Assembly: GCF_001083785.1 (NCBI RefSeq)
Contig: NZ_LAVL01000024.1
Span: forward strand, 21,093-85,092
Reading direction: 5' to 3'
Length of the DNA: 64,000 nucleotides
Source of the DNA: Nonomuraea sp. SBT364
GTDB taxonomy: Bacteria > Actinomycetota > Actinomycetes > Streptosporangiales > Streptosporangiaceae
Shown here: in pieces, positions 18,475 through 26,777 of the stretch
Layout of the letters: the number at the start of each line of letters is the position of its first letter
Position numbering within the stretch: the stretch's first letter is position 1
Translations under genes and position numbers: made by a program
The notes under the pieces: model-generated
The model's database searches: none
The model's input: only the letters and a program-made list of their open reading frames with translations
Told to the model about the DNA's origin: nothing

Positions 18475-20205
18475 CCGCTCGGGCGCGGCCACCGGCACGA
18501 TCTCGGGCGCGCCCAGCCTGATGGCGTCGGCCGCGTGGTCGGTGTCCTGCTCCTGCGACAGCCGCTCGGCCTCGACCCGCTTGGTGAAGTACTCGACCTC
18601 CCGCTTGACCTGCTCGCCGTCCCAGCCCAGCGGCCCGGCGAGCAGCTCGGCGGCCTCCTGCGCGACGGCCTGGCCGCGGTGGAAGGTCTCGATCGAGATG
18701 TGCGTACGGCGTGTCAGCACGTCGTTGAGATGCCGGGCGCCCTCGTGGGTGGCGGCGTACACCACCTCGGCGCGCAGGTAGTCGTCGGCCCCCGCCAGCG
18801 GCCGGGCCAGCGACGGGTCGTCGTCGATCAGCTCCAGCACCTCGTCGATGAGCGAGCCGTAGCGCTGCAGCAGGTGCTCGATCCTGGCCACGTGCAGCCC
18901 GGACTGGTGCGCCAGCCGATGCCTGGCGTTCCACAGCGCCTGGTAGCCCTCGGCCCCGGCCAGCGGGATCCGGTCCGTGCACGAGCGCGGCACCCGCTGG
19001 TCGAGCCCGTGCGCCACGGCGTCGACGGCGTCCTTGGCCATGACGCGGTAGGTCGTGTACTTGCCTCCGGCGATCATCACCAGCCCCGGCACCGGGTGCG
19101 CCACCACGTGCTCGCGCGACAGCTTGGACGTCTCGTCCGACTCGCCGGACAGCAGCGGCCGCAGCCCCGCGTAGACGCCCTCCACGTCGTCCCTGGTCAG
19201 CGGTACGGACAAGACCTCGTTGACGTGGTCGAGCAGGTAGTCGATGTCGGCCCGGGAGGCCGCCGGGTGCGCCTTGTCCAGGGTCCACTCGGTGTCGGTG
19301 GTGCCGATGATCCAGTGCCGGCCCCACGGGATCACGAAGAGCACGGACTTCTCCGTACGCAGGATGAGCCCCGTCAGGGAGTGGATGCGGTCACGCGGCA
19401 CCACCAGATGGATGCCCTTGGACGCGCGCACGTGAATCTGCCCGCGCCCGCCCACCAGCTCCTGGATGTCGTCGGTCCACACGCCGGTGGCGTTGACCAC
19501 CTGCTGCGCCCGCACGTCGAGCTCGTCGCCGCTCTCCAGGTCGCGCACCCGCACCCCGGTGACCCGCTCGCCCTCGCGCAGGAAGCCGACGGCCTGGGCC
19601 CGCGGCGCCACCTGGGCGCCGTAGGTGGCGGCGGTGCGGAGCATGGTCATCACGTAACGGGCGTCGTCGACCTGCGCGTCCCAGTACTGCACGGCGCCGG
19701 TGAACGCGGTGCGCTTGAGCGCCGGTGCCAGCCGCAGCGCCCGGCTCCTGGACAGGTGCCGGTGCCCCGGCACGCCCCTGGTCAGCCCGGAGGCGAACCC
19801 CAGCGTGTCGTAGAGCGCCACCCCCGCGCCCACGTACGGGCGCTCCCAGCCCAGATGGGTCATCGGGAACAGGAACGGCACCGGCCGCACCAGGTGCGGG
19901 GCGATCCGCTGGAGCAGCAGCGCGCGCTCCTGCAGCGCCTCCCTGACCAGCTCGAAGTTGAGCTGTTCGAGATAGCGCAGACCGCCGTGGATCAGCTTGG
20001 ACGAACGTGAGGAGGTGCCGGAGGCGAAGTCGCGGGCCTCGACCAGCCCCACCTCCAGCCCGCGTGTGGCGGCGTCGAGCGCGATGCCCGCACCGACCAC
20101 GCCGCCGCCGACCACGACCACGTCCAGCTCGCGCCCGGCCATCGTCTCCAGCGCCGCGCTCCGCTCGGCGGGCCCGAGCCGGGCCACACCCCTTCCGGCC
20201 GCCAT
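18469..20205 (-). CDS. glpD: Aerobic glycerol-3-phosphate dehydrogenase
   Basis: 578 residues, FAD enzyme oxidising glycerol-3-phosphate to dihydroxyacetone phosphate at the membrane and feeding the quinone pool. The FAD dinucleotide fold VVVVGGGVVGAGIALDAATRG, followed by SSRSSKLIHGGLRYLE, is the GlpD signature; the C-terminal helical cap domain is complete. ATG 20205 has GGGGGAG just before it. It is preceded on the same strand by the DeoR regulator gene, 114 bases upstream, which could include it in its regulon. It converges with the propeller lipoprotein, sharing six bases. Confidence 0.95.
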   Translation of the reverse strand: MAAGRGVARLGPAERSAALETMAGRELDVVVVGGGVVGAGIALDAATRGLEVGLVEARDFASGTSSRSSKLIHGGLRYLEQLNFELVREALQERALLLQRIAPHLVRPVPFLFPMTHLGWERPYVGAGVALYDTLGFASGLTRGVPGHRHLSRSRALRLAPALKRTAFTGAVQYWDAQVDDARYVMTMLRTAATYGAQVAPRAQAVGFLREGERVTGVRVRDLESGDELDVRAQQVVNATGVWTDDIQELVGGRGQIHVRASKGIHLVVPRDRIHSLTGLILRTEKSVLFVIPWGRHWIIGTTDTEWTLDKAHPAASRADIDYLLDHVNEVLSVPLTRDDVEGVYAGLRPLLSGESDETSKLSREHVVAHPVPGLVMIAGGKYTTYRVMAKDAVDAVAHGLDQRVPRSCTDRIPLAGAEGYQALWNARHRLAHQSGLHVARIEHLLQRYGSLIDEVLELIDDDPSLARPLAGADDYLRAEVVYAATHEGARHLNDVLTRRTHISIETFHRGQAVAQEAAELLAGPLGWDGEQVKREVEYFTKRVEAERLSQEQDTDHAADAIRLGAPEIVPVAAPERS

Positions 20206-20253
20206 GACTCCCCCTGGGTATGGGCTTGCATTGATCCCATACTTACCCCTTAA

Positions 20254-20316
20254 CACACGGATCACCTTCGCAGGGCGGGAGCACCTCACACACCGATCAC
20301 CTTCGCAGGGCGGGAG
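20254..20316. repeat. Two near-identical copies of a 29-bp segment
   Basis: GATCACCTTCGCAGGGCGGGAG occurs at 20260-20281 and 20295-20316, each preceded by ACACAC plus one variable base (period 35). A third diverged copy (GGATCACTTTCACG, about 20328-20341) lies inside the 3' end of the DeoR gene. On the minus strand the copies read AKVIGV-stop and AKVIRVL, echoing the DeoR C-terminus VKVIRA-stop. They look like partial duplications of the regulator's 3' end. Confidence 0.7.
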
Positions 20317-20319
20317 TGC

Positions 20320-21090
20320 TCAGGCGCGGATCACTTTCACGCCGGCTTCGGTGAGCGTGGTGGTGACGGCGTCGGGCAGCTGGGCGTCGGTGACGAGCGT
20401 GTCGATCTGCCCGATGGGGCAAATACGGGAAAATGCCCTCTTACCGATTTTCGAGGAATCCGCCACCACCACGACCTGCGCGGCCCGGCTGATGAGCTGG
20501 TGGTTGACCGCGGCCTCCCCCTCGTGATGCGCCGAGGCGCCCAGCGCCACGTCCAGGCCGTCGACGCCGAGGAATGCCACGTCCATCGTCACCTGGTCGA
20601 GCACCCCGGAGGCGAGCGGGCCGATCAGCTCATAGGACTGCTGCCTGGCCACCCCGCCCGTGACCACGATCTTGACGTGCCGGCGCACGGTCAGCTCGGC
20701 GGCGATGTTGAGCGCGTTGGTGACGATCGTGAAGCCGGACTCCAGCGCGGCCTGCGTGGCCAGGGTGCGGGCCAGCTCGGAGGTCGTGGTGCCGCCGTTC
20801 ATGCCGACCACCGCGCCCGGCTGCACCAGTTCGGCGGCGGCGGCCGCGATGCGCTGCTTCTCGTCGGCGTGCCTGGCCGTCTTGTAGCGCAGCGGCAGGT
20901 CGTAGCTGACGCTCTGGGCGACCGCCCCGCCGCGCGTGCGCATGAGCATCTGCTGCTGGGCGAGCTGGTCGAAGTCGCGGCGGATCGTCGCGGTGGAGAC
21001 GTCGAGCTGCTGGGCCGCCTCCTCGACGGTCAGGCGGCCTTCCTGGCTGAGCAGCTCAAGAATCGCGTTCCACCGATCGTAACGGGACAC
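20320..21090 (-). CDS. DeoR family regulator of the amino-sugar operon
   Basis: 256 residues. The N-terminal DeoR helix-turn-helix (RWNAILELLSQEGRLTVEEA, LDVSTATIRRDFDQL) is followed by the sugar-phosphate sensor domain (VVGMNGGTTTSELARTL; VTGGVARQQSYELIGP; GEAAVNHQLISRA). The start is GTG 21090 with GGGAGG 6 bases upstream. It is divergent from the SIS/nagA/pfkB/aldolase operon, so it is very probably the AgaR-like repressor of that operon, with a phosphorylated amino sugar or ketose phosphate as effector. glpD follows on the same strand. Confidence 0.9.
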   Translation of the reverse strand: MSRYDRWNAILELLSQEGRLTVEEAAQQLDVSTATIRRDFDQLAQQQMLMRTRGGAVAQSVSYDLPLRYKTARHADEKQRIAAAAAELVQPGAVVGMNGGTTTSELARTLATQAALESGFTIVTNALNIAAELTVRRHVKIVVTGGVARQQSYELIGPLASGVLDQVTMDVAFLGVDGLDVALGASAHHEGEAAVNHQLISRAAQVVVVADSSKIGKRAFSRICPIGQIDTLVTDAQLPDAVTTTLTEAGVKVIRA

Positions 21091-21175
21091 GATCAGCCTC
21101 CCTTCGCCGGATCCGTCAGGGGGCAAGCGTGGCACAGCGACGAGGTCCGAGCCACCAGTGTCCATTAGTGCTCTA

Positions 21176-21197
21176 TTCTGCTATAAACAACGCAGAA
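21176..21197. promoter_or_regulatory. Operator/promoter of the amino-sugar operon
   Basis: TTCTGC (21176-21181) and GCAGAA (21192-21197) form a perfect 6-bp inverted repeat around TATAAA (21182-21187), a -10-like hexamer placed 31 bases before the TTG start of the SIS gene. A DeoR dimer bound here would cover the -10 box. The adjacent AAACGAACA resembles DeoR-type half sites. Confidence 0.55.
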
Positions 21198-21217
21198 ACG
21201 AACATTCGGAGGTAGCG

Positions 21218-22090
21218 TTGCCCACCCACACCGAGGCCGAGATCGCGTCCCAGCCCGAGTGCTGGCGCCGTGCCGTCGCCGACGTCCCGGCAGGCGCGCT
21301 GCCCCGGCCGGGCGAGCGGGTCGCCGTCGTCGGCTGCGGCACCTCGTGGTTCATCGCCATGGCCTACGCGACCCTGCGCGAGCGCGCCGGGCAGGGCGAG
21401 ACCGACGCGTTCGCCGCCTCCGAGGCCCCCGCCGGCCGGAGCTACGACCGCGTGCTCGCGCTCACCCGCTCCGGCACCACCACCGAGGTGCTCGACCTGC
21501 TCGGCCGGACCGGCACCCCGTCCACGGCCATCACCGCCGACCCGAACACGCCGATCAGGACCGCCGCTGACGAGCTCGTCGTGCTCGACTACGCCGACGA
21601 GCGGTCCGTCGTGCAGACCCGCTTCGCCACCACCCAGCTCGCCCTGCTCCGCGCCAGCCTCGGCGAGGACCTCGGCCAGGCCATCGCCGACGCCGAGCCG
21701 GCCGTCGCCGAGCCGCTGCCGGACGAGCTGGTCGCCGCCGAGCAGTTCAGCTTCCTGGGCTCCGGCTGGTCGGTCGGCCTGGCGCAGGAGGCCGCGCTGA
21801 AGATGCGCGAGGCGTCCCGCTCGTGGACCGAGGCGTACCCGGCGATGGAATACCGTCACGGCCCGATCAGCATCGCCGGGCCCGGCCGCGTCACCTGGAT
21901 GCTCGGCACCGCCCCCGAGGGCCTGCTCGAACAGGTCGAGGCCACCGGCGGCACGTTCGTGGAGAGCGGGCTGGACCCGATGGCCGAGCTGATCCGGGCC
22001 CAGCGGGTCGCGGTCGCCCGCGCGTTCGCCCGAGGACTGAACCCCGACGAGCCCATGCACCTCACGCGATCTGTGATCCTTTCTTCATGA
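21218..22090 (+). CDS. SIS-domain sugar isomerase/deaminase (AgaS/GlmS-like)
   Basis: 290 residues with two SIS folds: VAVVGCGTSWFIAMAYATL with ALTRSGTTTEVLDLL, and FLGSGWSVGLAQEAALKMREAS with AYPAMEYRHGPIS. This matches AgaS-type proteins that isomerise and deaminate galactosamine-6-phosphate to tagatose-6-phosphate, and the isomerase half of GlmS. It is shorter than typical AgaS (about 380). The TTG start at 21218 is supported by GGAGG 6 bases before it. The stop overlaps the nagA start (ATGA). First gene of the operon controlled by the divergent DeoR. Confidence 0.85.
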   Translation: MPTHTEAEIASQPECWRRAVADVPAGALPRPGERVAVVGCGTSWFIAMAYATLRERAGQGETDAFAASEAPAGRSYDRVLALTRSGTTTEVLDLLGRTGTPSTAITADPNTPIRTAADELVVLDYADERSVVQTRFATTQLALLRASLGEDLGQAIADAEPAVAEPLPDELVAAEQFSFLGSGWSVGLAQEAALKMREASRSWTEAYPAMEYRHGPISIAGPGRVTWMLGTAPEGLLEQVEATGGTFVESGLDPMAELIRAQRVAVARAFARGLNPDEPMHLTRSVILSS

Positions 22091-23220
22091 GCCTTACTCT
22101 CGCCGACGCCCGCATCGTGACCCCCGAGGGAGTGCACGAGGGGTGGCTGACCATCGAAGACGGCCGCATCACGCACGTGGGCCACGGCAGCGCCCCCCGC
22201 CCGGGTCACAGCCTGGGCGGGCGGCACGTGGTGCCCGGCTTCGTCGACATGCACAACCACGGCGGCGCGGGCGGGTCGTTCCCGTCCGGCGAGCAGGACA
22301 AGGCGCGTGACGCCGTGGCGCTGCACGAGCGTCACGGCACCACGACCCTGGTGGCCAGCCTGGTCACCGACTCACTCGACCGGCTGACCCGGGCCGCCGC
22401 GTCGCTGGCCGAGCTGTGCGACGACGGCCTGCTGGCCGGCATCCACTTCGAAGGCCCGTACATCGCCAAGGCGCGCTGCGGCGCGCACAACCCCGCGCTG
22501 CTGCGCGAGCCGTCGCCGCAGGAGTTCGCCGGGCTGGTCAAGGCCGGGCGCGGGCACGTACGCATGCTGACGATCGCCGGCGAGCTGCCCGGCGCACTCG
22601 ACACGATCAGGCTGGCCGTCTCCGAGGGCGTGATCGCCGCGCTGGGCCACACCAGCGCCGACTACGACCTGGCCCGCGAGACCATCGAGGCCGGCGTCAC
22701 CGTCGCCACCCATCTCTACAACGCGATGCCGCAGCTCGGCCACCGCGACCCGGGCCCGATCGCGGCCCTGCTGGAGGACGAGCGGGTCACGGTCGAGCTG
22801 GTCAACGACGGCGTCCACGTGCATACGGCGATGCTCAGGCTGGCCTGCGAGGTGGCCGGGCCGGGACGCACGGCGCTGATCACCGACGCGATGATGGCCA
22901 CCGGGCTGAGCGACGGCGAATACCCGCTCGGGTCGATGGCCGTGCGCGTCGTCGACGGCGTCGCCCGGCTGGTCGAGGGCGGCTCGATCGCGGGCTCCAC
23001 GCTGACCATGGACGTGGCCTTCCGGCGGGCCGTGCGGGAGATGGGGCTGTCGCTGCCCGACGCGGCGCAGATCGCCTCGCTGACCCCGGCGCGGGTGCTC
23101 GGCCTGGCCGACCGCGTCGGCTCGATCGCCGTCGGCAAGTCGGCCGACCTGGTGGTGCTGACGGATGAGCTGGAGGTGGCCGGGGTGATGAAGCGCGGCG
23201 ACTGGATCACGGAGCCCTGA
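22087..23220 (+). CDS. nagA: N-acetyl-amino-sugar-6-phosphate deacetylase
   Basis: 377 residues, amidohydrolase removing acetate from GlcNAc-6-P or GalNAc-6-P. Metal and substrate motifs: PGFVDMHNHGG, HFEGPYIAKARCGAHNP, ALGHTSADYD, THLYNAM, and catalytic Asp in ALITDAMMATG. The ATG is embedded in the stop of the SIS gene (ATGA) without its own ribosome site, so it depends on coupling. Given the downstream tagatose-type kinase and aldolase, GalNAc-6-P is the more likely substrate (an AgaA role). Confidence 0.93.
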   Translation: MSLTLADARIVTPEGVHEGWLTIEDGRITHVGHGSAPRPGHSLGGRHVVPGFVDMHNHGGAGGSFPSGEQDKARDAVALHERHGTTTLVASLVTDSLDRLTRAAASLAELCDDGLLAGIHFEGPYIAKARCGAHNPALLREPSPQEFAGLVKAGRGHVRMLTIAGELPGALDTIRLAVSEGVIAALGHTSADYDLARETIEAGVTVATHLYNAMPQLGHRDPGPIAALLEDERVTVELVNDGVHVHTAMLRLACEVAGPGRTALITDAMMATGLSDGEYPLGSMAVRVVDGVARLVEGGSIAGSTLTMDVAFRRAVREMGLSLPDAAQIASLTPARVLGLADRVGSIAVGKSADLVVLTDELEVAGVMKRGDWITEP

Positions 23221-24122
23221 TGATCCTCACCGTGACGCTCAACGCCGCCCTCGACGTGACCTACCAGGTGCCCGCCGTCCAGTGGGACGGCGTCAACCGG
23301 GTGACCGCCGTGCACCGGCGGGCGGGCGGCAAGGGCGTCAACGTGGCCCGCGTCCTGTCCGCGCTCGGTCAGGACGTGCTGGTCACCGGCCTGGCCGGCG
23401 GCCCGACCGGCCGCGCGATCGAGGCCGACCTGCGCGCGGCCGGGCTGCCCGCCGCGCTGGCGCCGATCGCCGGCGAGTCCCGCACCACGCTGGTGGTGTC
23501 GCAGCCTTCCGGCGCCACCCTGTTCAACGAGCCGGGCCCGCCGGTCACCGAGGACGAGGTAGGAAATTTCCTGGCTCATTATGAGTCGCTGCTCGACGGC
23601 GCGCGGGCGGTGGTCATCTCGGGGAGCCTGCCGCGGGGCGTTCCCGCGGACATGTACGCCACGCTGGCCGCCGTCGCCGCGGCCCGGGACGTGCCGGCGA
23701 TCGTCGACGCCGACGGGGAGCCGCTCAGGCACGCGCCCCTCGGCCGGCCCGCGGTCGTCAAGCCCAACGCCGAGGAACTGGCCAGGGCCGTCCCGCACGG
23801 CACCCCCGAGCAGGGCGCCGAGGCGCTGCGCGACCGGGGCGCCGAGGCCGTCGTCGTCTCCATGGGCGCCGACGGCCTGCTGGCGGTCACCGCCGAAGGA
23901 GTCCTGCGGGCGCGCATGCCGTACAAGGTCGACGGCAACCCCACCGGGGCCGGCGACGCGCTGGTGGCCGGGCTCGCGCTGGGCCTGGTGGAGCGGTCAC
24001 CGTGGCACGACCGGCTCAGGCGGGCGGCGGCGCTGGGCGCCGCGGCCGTGGCCGCGCCACTCGCCGGCGACTTCGACCGCGACGTCTACACCGACGTCCA
24101 CCCCCTCATCGAGATCCTGTAG
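23220..24122 (+). CDS. PfkB family hexose-phosphate kinase (tagatose-6-P/1-phosphofructokinase type)
   Basis: 300 residues, ribokinase/PfkB fold. N-terminal LTVTLNAALDVTYQV and AGGKGVNVARVLSALG form the substrate site of the FruK/LacC group, and GNPTGAGDALVAGLALGL holds the anion hole and catalytic Asp. LacC phosphorylates tagatose-6-phosphate and FruK fructose-1-phosphate; the operon context favours the former. The ATG shares one base with the nagA stop (TGATG), continuing the tight coupling of the operon. Confidence 0.88.
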   Translation: MILTVTLNAALDVTYQVPAVQWDGVNRVTAVHRRAGGKGVNVARVLSALGQDVLVTGLAGGPTGRAIEADLRAAGLPAALAPIAGESRTTLVVSQPSGATLFNEPGPPVTEDEVGNFLAHYESLLDGARAVVISGSLPRGVPADMYATLAAVAAARDVPAIVDADGEPLRHAPLGRPAVVKPNAEELARAVPHGTPEQGAEALRDRGAEAVVVSMGADGLLAVTAEGVLRARMPYKVDGNPTGAGDALVAGLALGLVERSPWHDRLRRAAALGAAAVAAPLAGDFDRDVYTDVHPLIEIL

Positions 24123-24134
24123 AAGGAGCCCGTC

Positions 24135-24959
24135 ATGCCGCTCGCCGGAATCGGCGACATCGTCCGCGAGTCACCCGCCGGGGTGGGCGCGTTCAACGTC
24201 ATCCAGCTGGAGCACGCCACCGCCATCGTCGCGGGCGCGGAGGCCCTCGGCCTGCCGGTGGTGCTCCAGATCAGCGAGAACTGCGTCCGCTACCACGGCG
24301 CGCTGGAGCCCATCGCGCTCGCCTCGCTCGCGGTCGCCCGCCGCGCGGAGGTCCCGGTCGCGGTGCACCTCGACCACGCCACCGACCGCGCCCTCGTCGA
24401 GGAGGCCGTCACCCTCGGGATCGGCTCGGTGATGTACGACGCGTCCGCGCTGCCCGACGAGGCCAACGTGACCACCACCGCCGAGGTGACCGCCTGGTGC
24501 CACGAGCGCGGCGTCTGGGTGGAGGCCGAGCTGGGCGAGGTCGGCGGCAAGGACGGCGTGCACGCCCCCGGCGCCCGCACCAAGCCGCACGAGGCGGCCG
24601 ACTACGTGACCAGGACCGGCGTCGACGCGCTCGCCGTGGCCGTCGGCACCTCCCACGCGATGACCACCAAGGACGCCGTGCTCGACCTGGGCCTCATCGC
24701 CGAACTGCGGGCCGCCCTGTCCGTGCCGCTGGTGCTGCACGGCTCCTCGGGCGTGCCCGACGAGACCCTCCGCGAGGCCGTGCGGCAGGGCATGAAGAAG
24801 GTCAACATCGCCACCCACCTGAACAAGGCGTTCACCGGCGCGATCCGCGACTACCTGGAACACGACGGCAAGGTCGTCGACCCGCGCAAGTACGTCAAGG
24901 CCGGCCGCGACGCGGTGTCCCGCGAGGTGAGTCACCTGCTCGGCGTGCTCACGGGCTGA
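24135..24959 (+). CDS. Class II ketose-bisphosphate aldolase (tagatose/fructose type)
   Basis: 274 residues, zinc-dependent aldolase. Motifs: GVGAFNVIQLEHATAIVAGA, VAVHLDHATD (zinc His and catalytic Asp), VEAELGEVGGKDG, AVAVGTSHAM, LVLHGSSGVPD and KVNIATHLNKAF. The shape and length match GatY/KbaY tagatose-1,6-bisphosphate aldolases as well as fructose-bisphosphate aldolases. AGAAGGAG precedes the ATG. Fourth and last gene of the operon; it yields dihydroxyacetone phosphate and glyceraldehyde-3-phosphate. No transporter or amino-sugar kinase is in the cluster. Confidence 0.9.
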   Translation: MPLAGIGDIVRESPAGVGAFNVIQLEHATAIVAGAEALGLPVVLQISENCVRYHGALEPIALASLAVARRAEVPVAVHLDHATDRALVEEAVTLGIGSVMYDASALPDEANVTTTAEVTAWCHERGVWVEAELGEVGGKDGVHAPGARTKPHEAADYVTRTGVDALAVAVGTSHAMTTKDAVLDLGLIAELRAALSVPLVLHGSSGVPDETLREAVRQGMKKVNIATHLNKAFTGAIRDYLEHDGKVVDPRKYVKAGRDAVSREVSHLLGVLTG

Positions 24960-24963
24960 GCTC

Positions 24964-25743
24964 TCAGGCCGGCGCCTCCAGCACGGCGAGGACCCGCTCG
25001 ACCTGGCGGCCGAAGGTGCCGGGCGGGTTGCGCGGGCCCTCCCCCGACAGCAGGAACAGCCAGGTGAGCGCGTGCAGCCTGGTGCATTCGCGCAGCCTGG
25101 CCCGCTCGGCGGCGGTCAGCTCGACGTGGCTCAGCACGTCGATCTCGCCGTCCACCCACATCGAGACGTGCTGGGACAGCTCCGACAGCTCGTAGGCCCG
25201 GTCGCTGCGGCCGGAGTCCTCGAAGTCGACGATCCGCACCCGCTCGCCGTCCCACAGGAAGTTGGCCAGGTTGCCGTCACCGGCGCCGAGCACCGGCGGC
25301 AGGTCGCCCTCGCGTGGCCGCCACCGCTCCAGCCACCGGCCGCCCTCCCTGACCGCGCGGTCGGCCAGCGGGTCCCTGCCCGGCCATCGCGCACACCACT
25401 GACTGACCTGTTCGGCCAGCGCCGCCGGGCCCCAGTTGCGGACCGGGACCTCGGCGAGCACCTGCGGCGGGACGGCGGCGTGCAGCTCCGCGACCGCCCG
25501 GGCCAGCGCGGCGGCCAGCGCGGGGGCGTCGGCCAGGCCGCGCAGCGGCACCCCGTCGATGCGGGACATGATCACGCCGCCCTCGTTGGAGATCGGCCGG
25601 GGGGCGAGCCCCGGCGCGTAGCGGGCGAGCAGCGTCAGCGCCCGCCACTCGCGCTCGGCCGCGCCCGGCTTCTCCTCCTTGTAGCGCTTGCTGACGACGT
25701 CGCCCCGCACCTCGACCGCGTGCGTCCCCTGAAGATCGGCCAT
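24964..25743 (-). CDS. Aminoglycoside phosphotransferase-like kinase
   Basis: 259 residues, APH/choline kinase fold. The catalytic loop reads GAGDGNLANFLWDGERV (the Asp and Asn of the HGDxxxxN pattern are kept, the His is not), followed by VRIVDFEDSGRSDRAYEL, the metal-binding Asp. N-terminal VVSKRYKEEKPGAAEREWRAL supplies the ATP lysine and glutamate. Such proteins phosphorylate small hydroxylated metabolites; resistance is not implied. Its stop lies 4 bases from the aldolase stop (convergent). Confidence 0.8.
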   Translation of the reverse strand: MADLQGTHAVEVRGDVVSKRYKEEKPGAAEREWRALTLLARYAPGLAPRPISNEGGVIMSRIDGVPLRGLADAPALAAALARAVAELHAAVPPQVLAEVPVRNWGPAALAEQVSQWCARWPGRDPLADRAVREGGRWLERWRPREGDLPPVLGAGDGNLANFLWDGERVRIVDFEDSGRSDRAYELSELSQHVSMWVDGEIDVLSHVELTAAERARLRECTRLHALTWLFLLSGEGPRNPPGTFGRQVERVLAVLEAPA

Positions 25744-25760
25744 CTACGCATGCTAGGTGG

Positions 25761-26720
25761 TCAGGCGTAGTCGGGCACCATGGCGCCCGCCAGGCTCAGG
25801 TGGGGCGCGGCCTCGTCGTGACGCCCCTGCCGCTGGAGTGTCCGCCCCAGCAACTGGTGCGCGTACGCGTCGTCGGGCGACAGCTCCACCAGACGCTCCA
25901 GCGTGGCGCGGGCCCGCCCGAGCTGCGCCGAGGCGTAGTAGGCCCGCCCCGCCAGCATGAGCACGTTGCGGTCGCCGCCGTGCTCGCCGAACAGCGGCCC
26001 CAGCATCACCAGCGCGCCCAGCGGGTCACGCTGGTCCAGCAGCGACTCGGCGTGGCGGAAGCGCTCGACCTCCTCGGGCAGCCGCCGCTCCGGGCCGCCG
26101 CCGCCCAGCGCGAACTCCCTGATCACCTCCGGCGACTGCGCCCCGGCCAGCGCCCGGCCGCCGATCACCAGCGTGGGCGAGGTCTTGACGCCCATGGCCT
26201 TGCCCCTCAGCAGAAGGTCGCGTACGCGCTCCTCCCCGGCCCCGTCGTCGAGCAGCGCGGCCCCCTCGGGGAAGCCCGCCTCGGCGGCGATCCGGTGCAG
26301 GACCGGGCGGTCGCTGATGTCGAGGCCGTCGATGAAGTGCGCCTTCATCACCAGCTCGGCCACGGCGTCCTGGTCGGCACCGTGCTGCTCGGCGAGCGCG
26401 ATCAGCCGGTGCGCGTCGTGGCTGCTGGCCCGCCACGCCGCGCCCCAGCGCCAGCCGAAGCCTTCCTCGGCGGCGATCAGCGACATCCGCACCCGGTTCT
26501 CCCCCGGGGTGAGGCCGGGGGCGCACCGCGCCAGCGCCTCGTCCACCATGGGGTCGGCCATGGCCTCCTCGTGCGGGATCGCCCGGGCGGGCGCCGTCGG
26601 GTCGATCCGGAACGGCCGCCAGACCACCTCGGCGTCCAGCCCTTCGACGGCCCTCTCCACACGCCGCTTGCCGATGTAGGCCCAGCCGCAGACCACGTCG
26701 GCCCAGATCTCGATTCGCAT
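25761..26720 (-). CDS. DsbA/FrnE-like domain fused to TPR, redox motif lost
   Basis: 319 residues. Residues 1-205 match the DsbA family of the FrnE/hydroxychromene-carboxylate isomerase group (IEIWADVVCGWAYIGKRRVE, FRIDP, DAHRLIALAEQHG, GVKTSPTLVIGG). The usual CPWC active site is C-G-W-A (residues 11-14), so only one Cys remains. Residues 225-319 form two or three TPR units (ALVMLGPLFGEHGG, AYYASAQLGRARATLERL, AYAHQLLGRTLQRQGRHDEA). The TPR tail suggests a partner-binding role. It diverges from a TetR gene. ATG 26720. Confidence 0.8.
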   Translation of the reverse strand: MRIEIWADVVCGWAYIGKRRVERAVEGLDAEVVWRPFRIDPTAPARAIPHEEAMADPMVDEALARCAPGLTPGENRVRMSLIAAEEGFGWRWGAAWRASSHDAHRLIALAEQHGADQDAVAELVMKAHFIDGLDISDRPVLHRIAAEAGFPEGAALLDDGAGEERVRDLLLRGKAMGVKTSPTLVIGGRALAGAQSPEVIREFALGGGGPERRLPEEVERFRHAESLLDQRDPLGALVMLGPLFGEHGGDRNVLMLAGRAYYASAQLGRARATLERLVELSPDDAYAHQLLGRTLQRQGRHDEAAPHLSLAGAMVPDYA

Positions 26721-26731
26721 GACGCCGAGAC

Positions 26732-26769
26732 TATGCGACAAGTGTCAATTAAGCAACATATGTCGTATA
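26732..26769. promoter_or_regulatory. TetR operator candidate (inverted repeat)
   Basis: TATGCGACA (26732-26740) and TGTCGTATA (26761-26769) are inverted copies with one mismatch, 20 bases apart, in the 57-base gap between the divergent DsbA-TPR and TetR genes. They overlap the -10 box of the TetR gene. Smaller dyads (GACA-A-GTGTC, ACATATGT) lie inside. Confidence 0.5.
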
Positions 26770-26777
26770 GTCGTGGC
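26766..26777 (+). promoter_or_regulatory. Leaderless -10 box of the TetR gene
   Basis: TATAGT at 26766-26771 ends 6 bases before the ATG at 26778, which places transcription start at or next to the A of the ATG. No ribosome site is present, as expected for a leaderless mRNA. Confidence 0.6.

Noticed and set aside
24964..25743. Antibiotic resistance gene
   Set aside because: APH fold alone does not show resistance; the catalytic His is missing and the context is unrelated.
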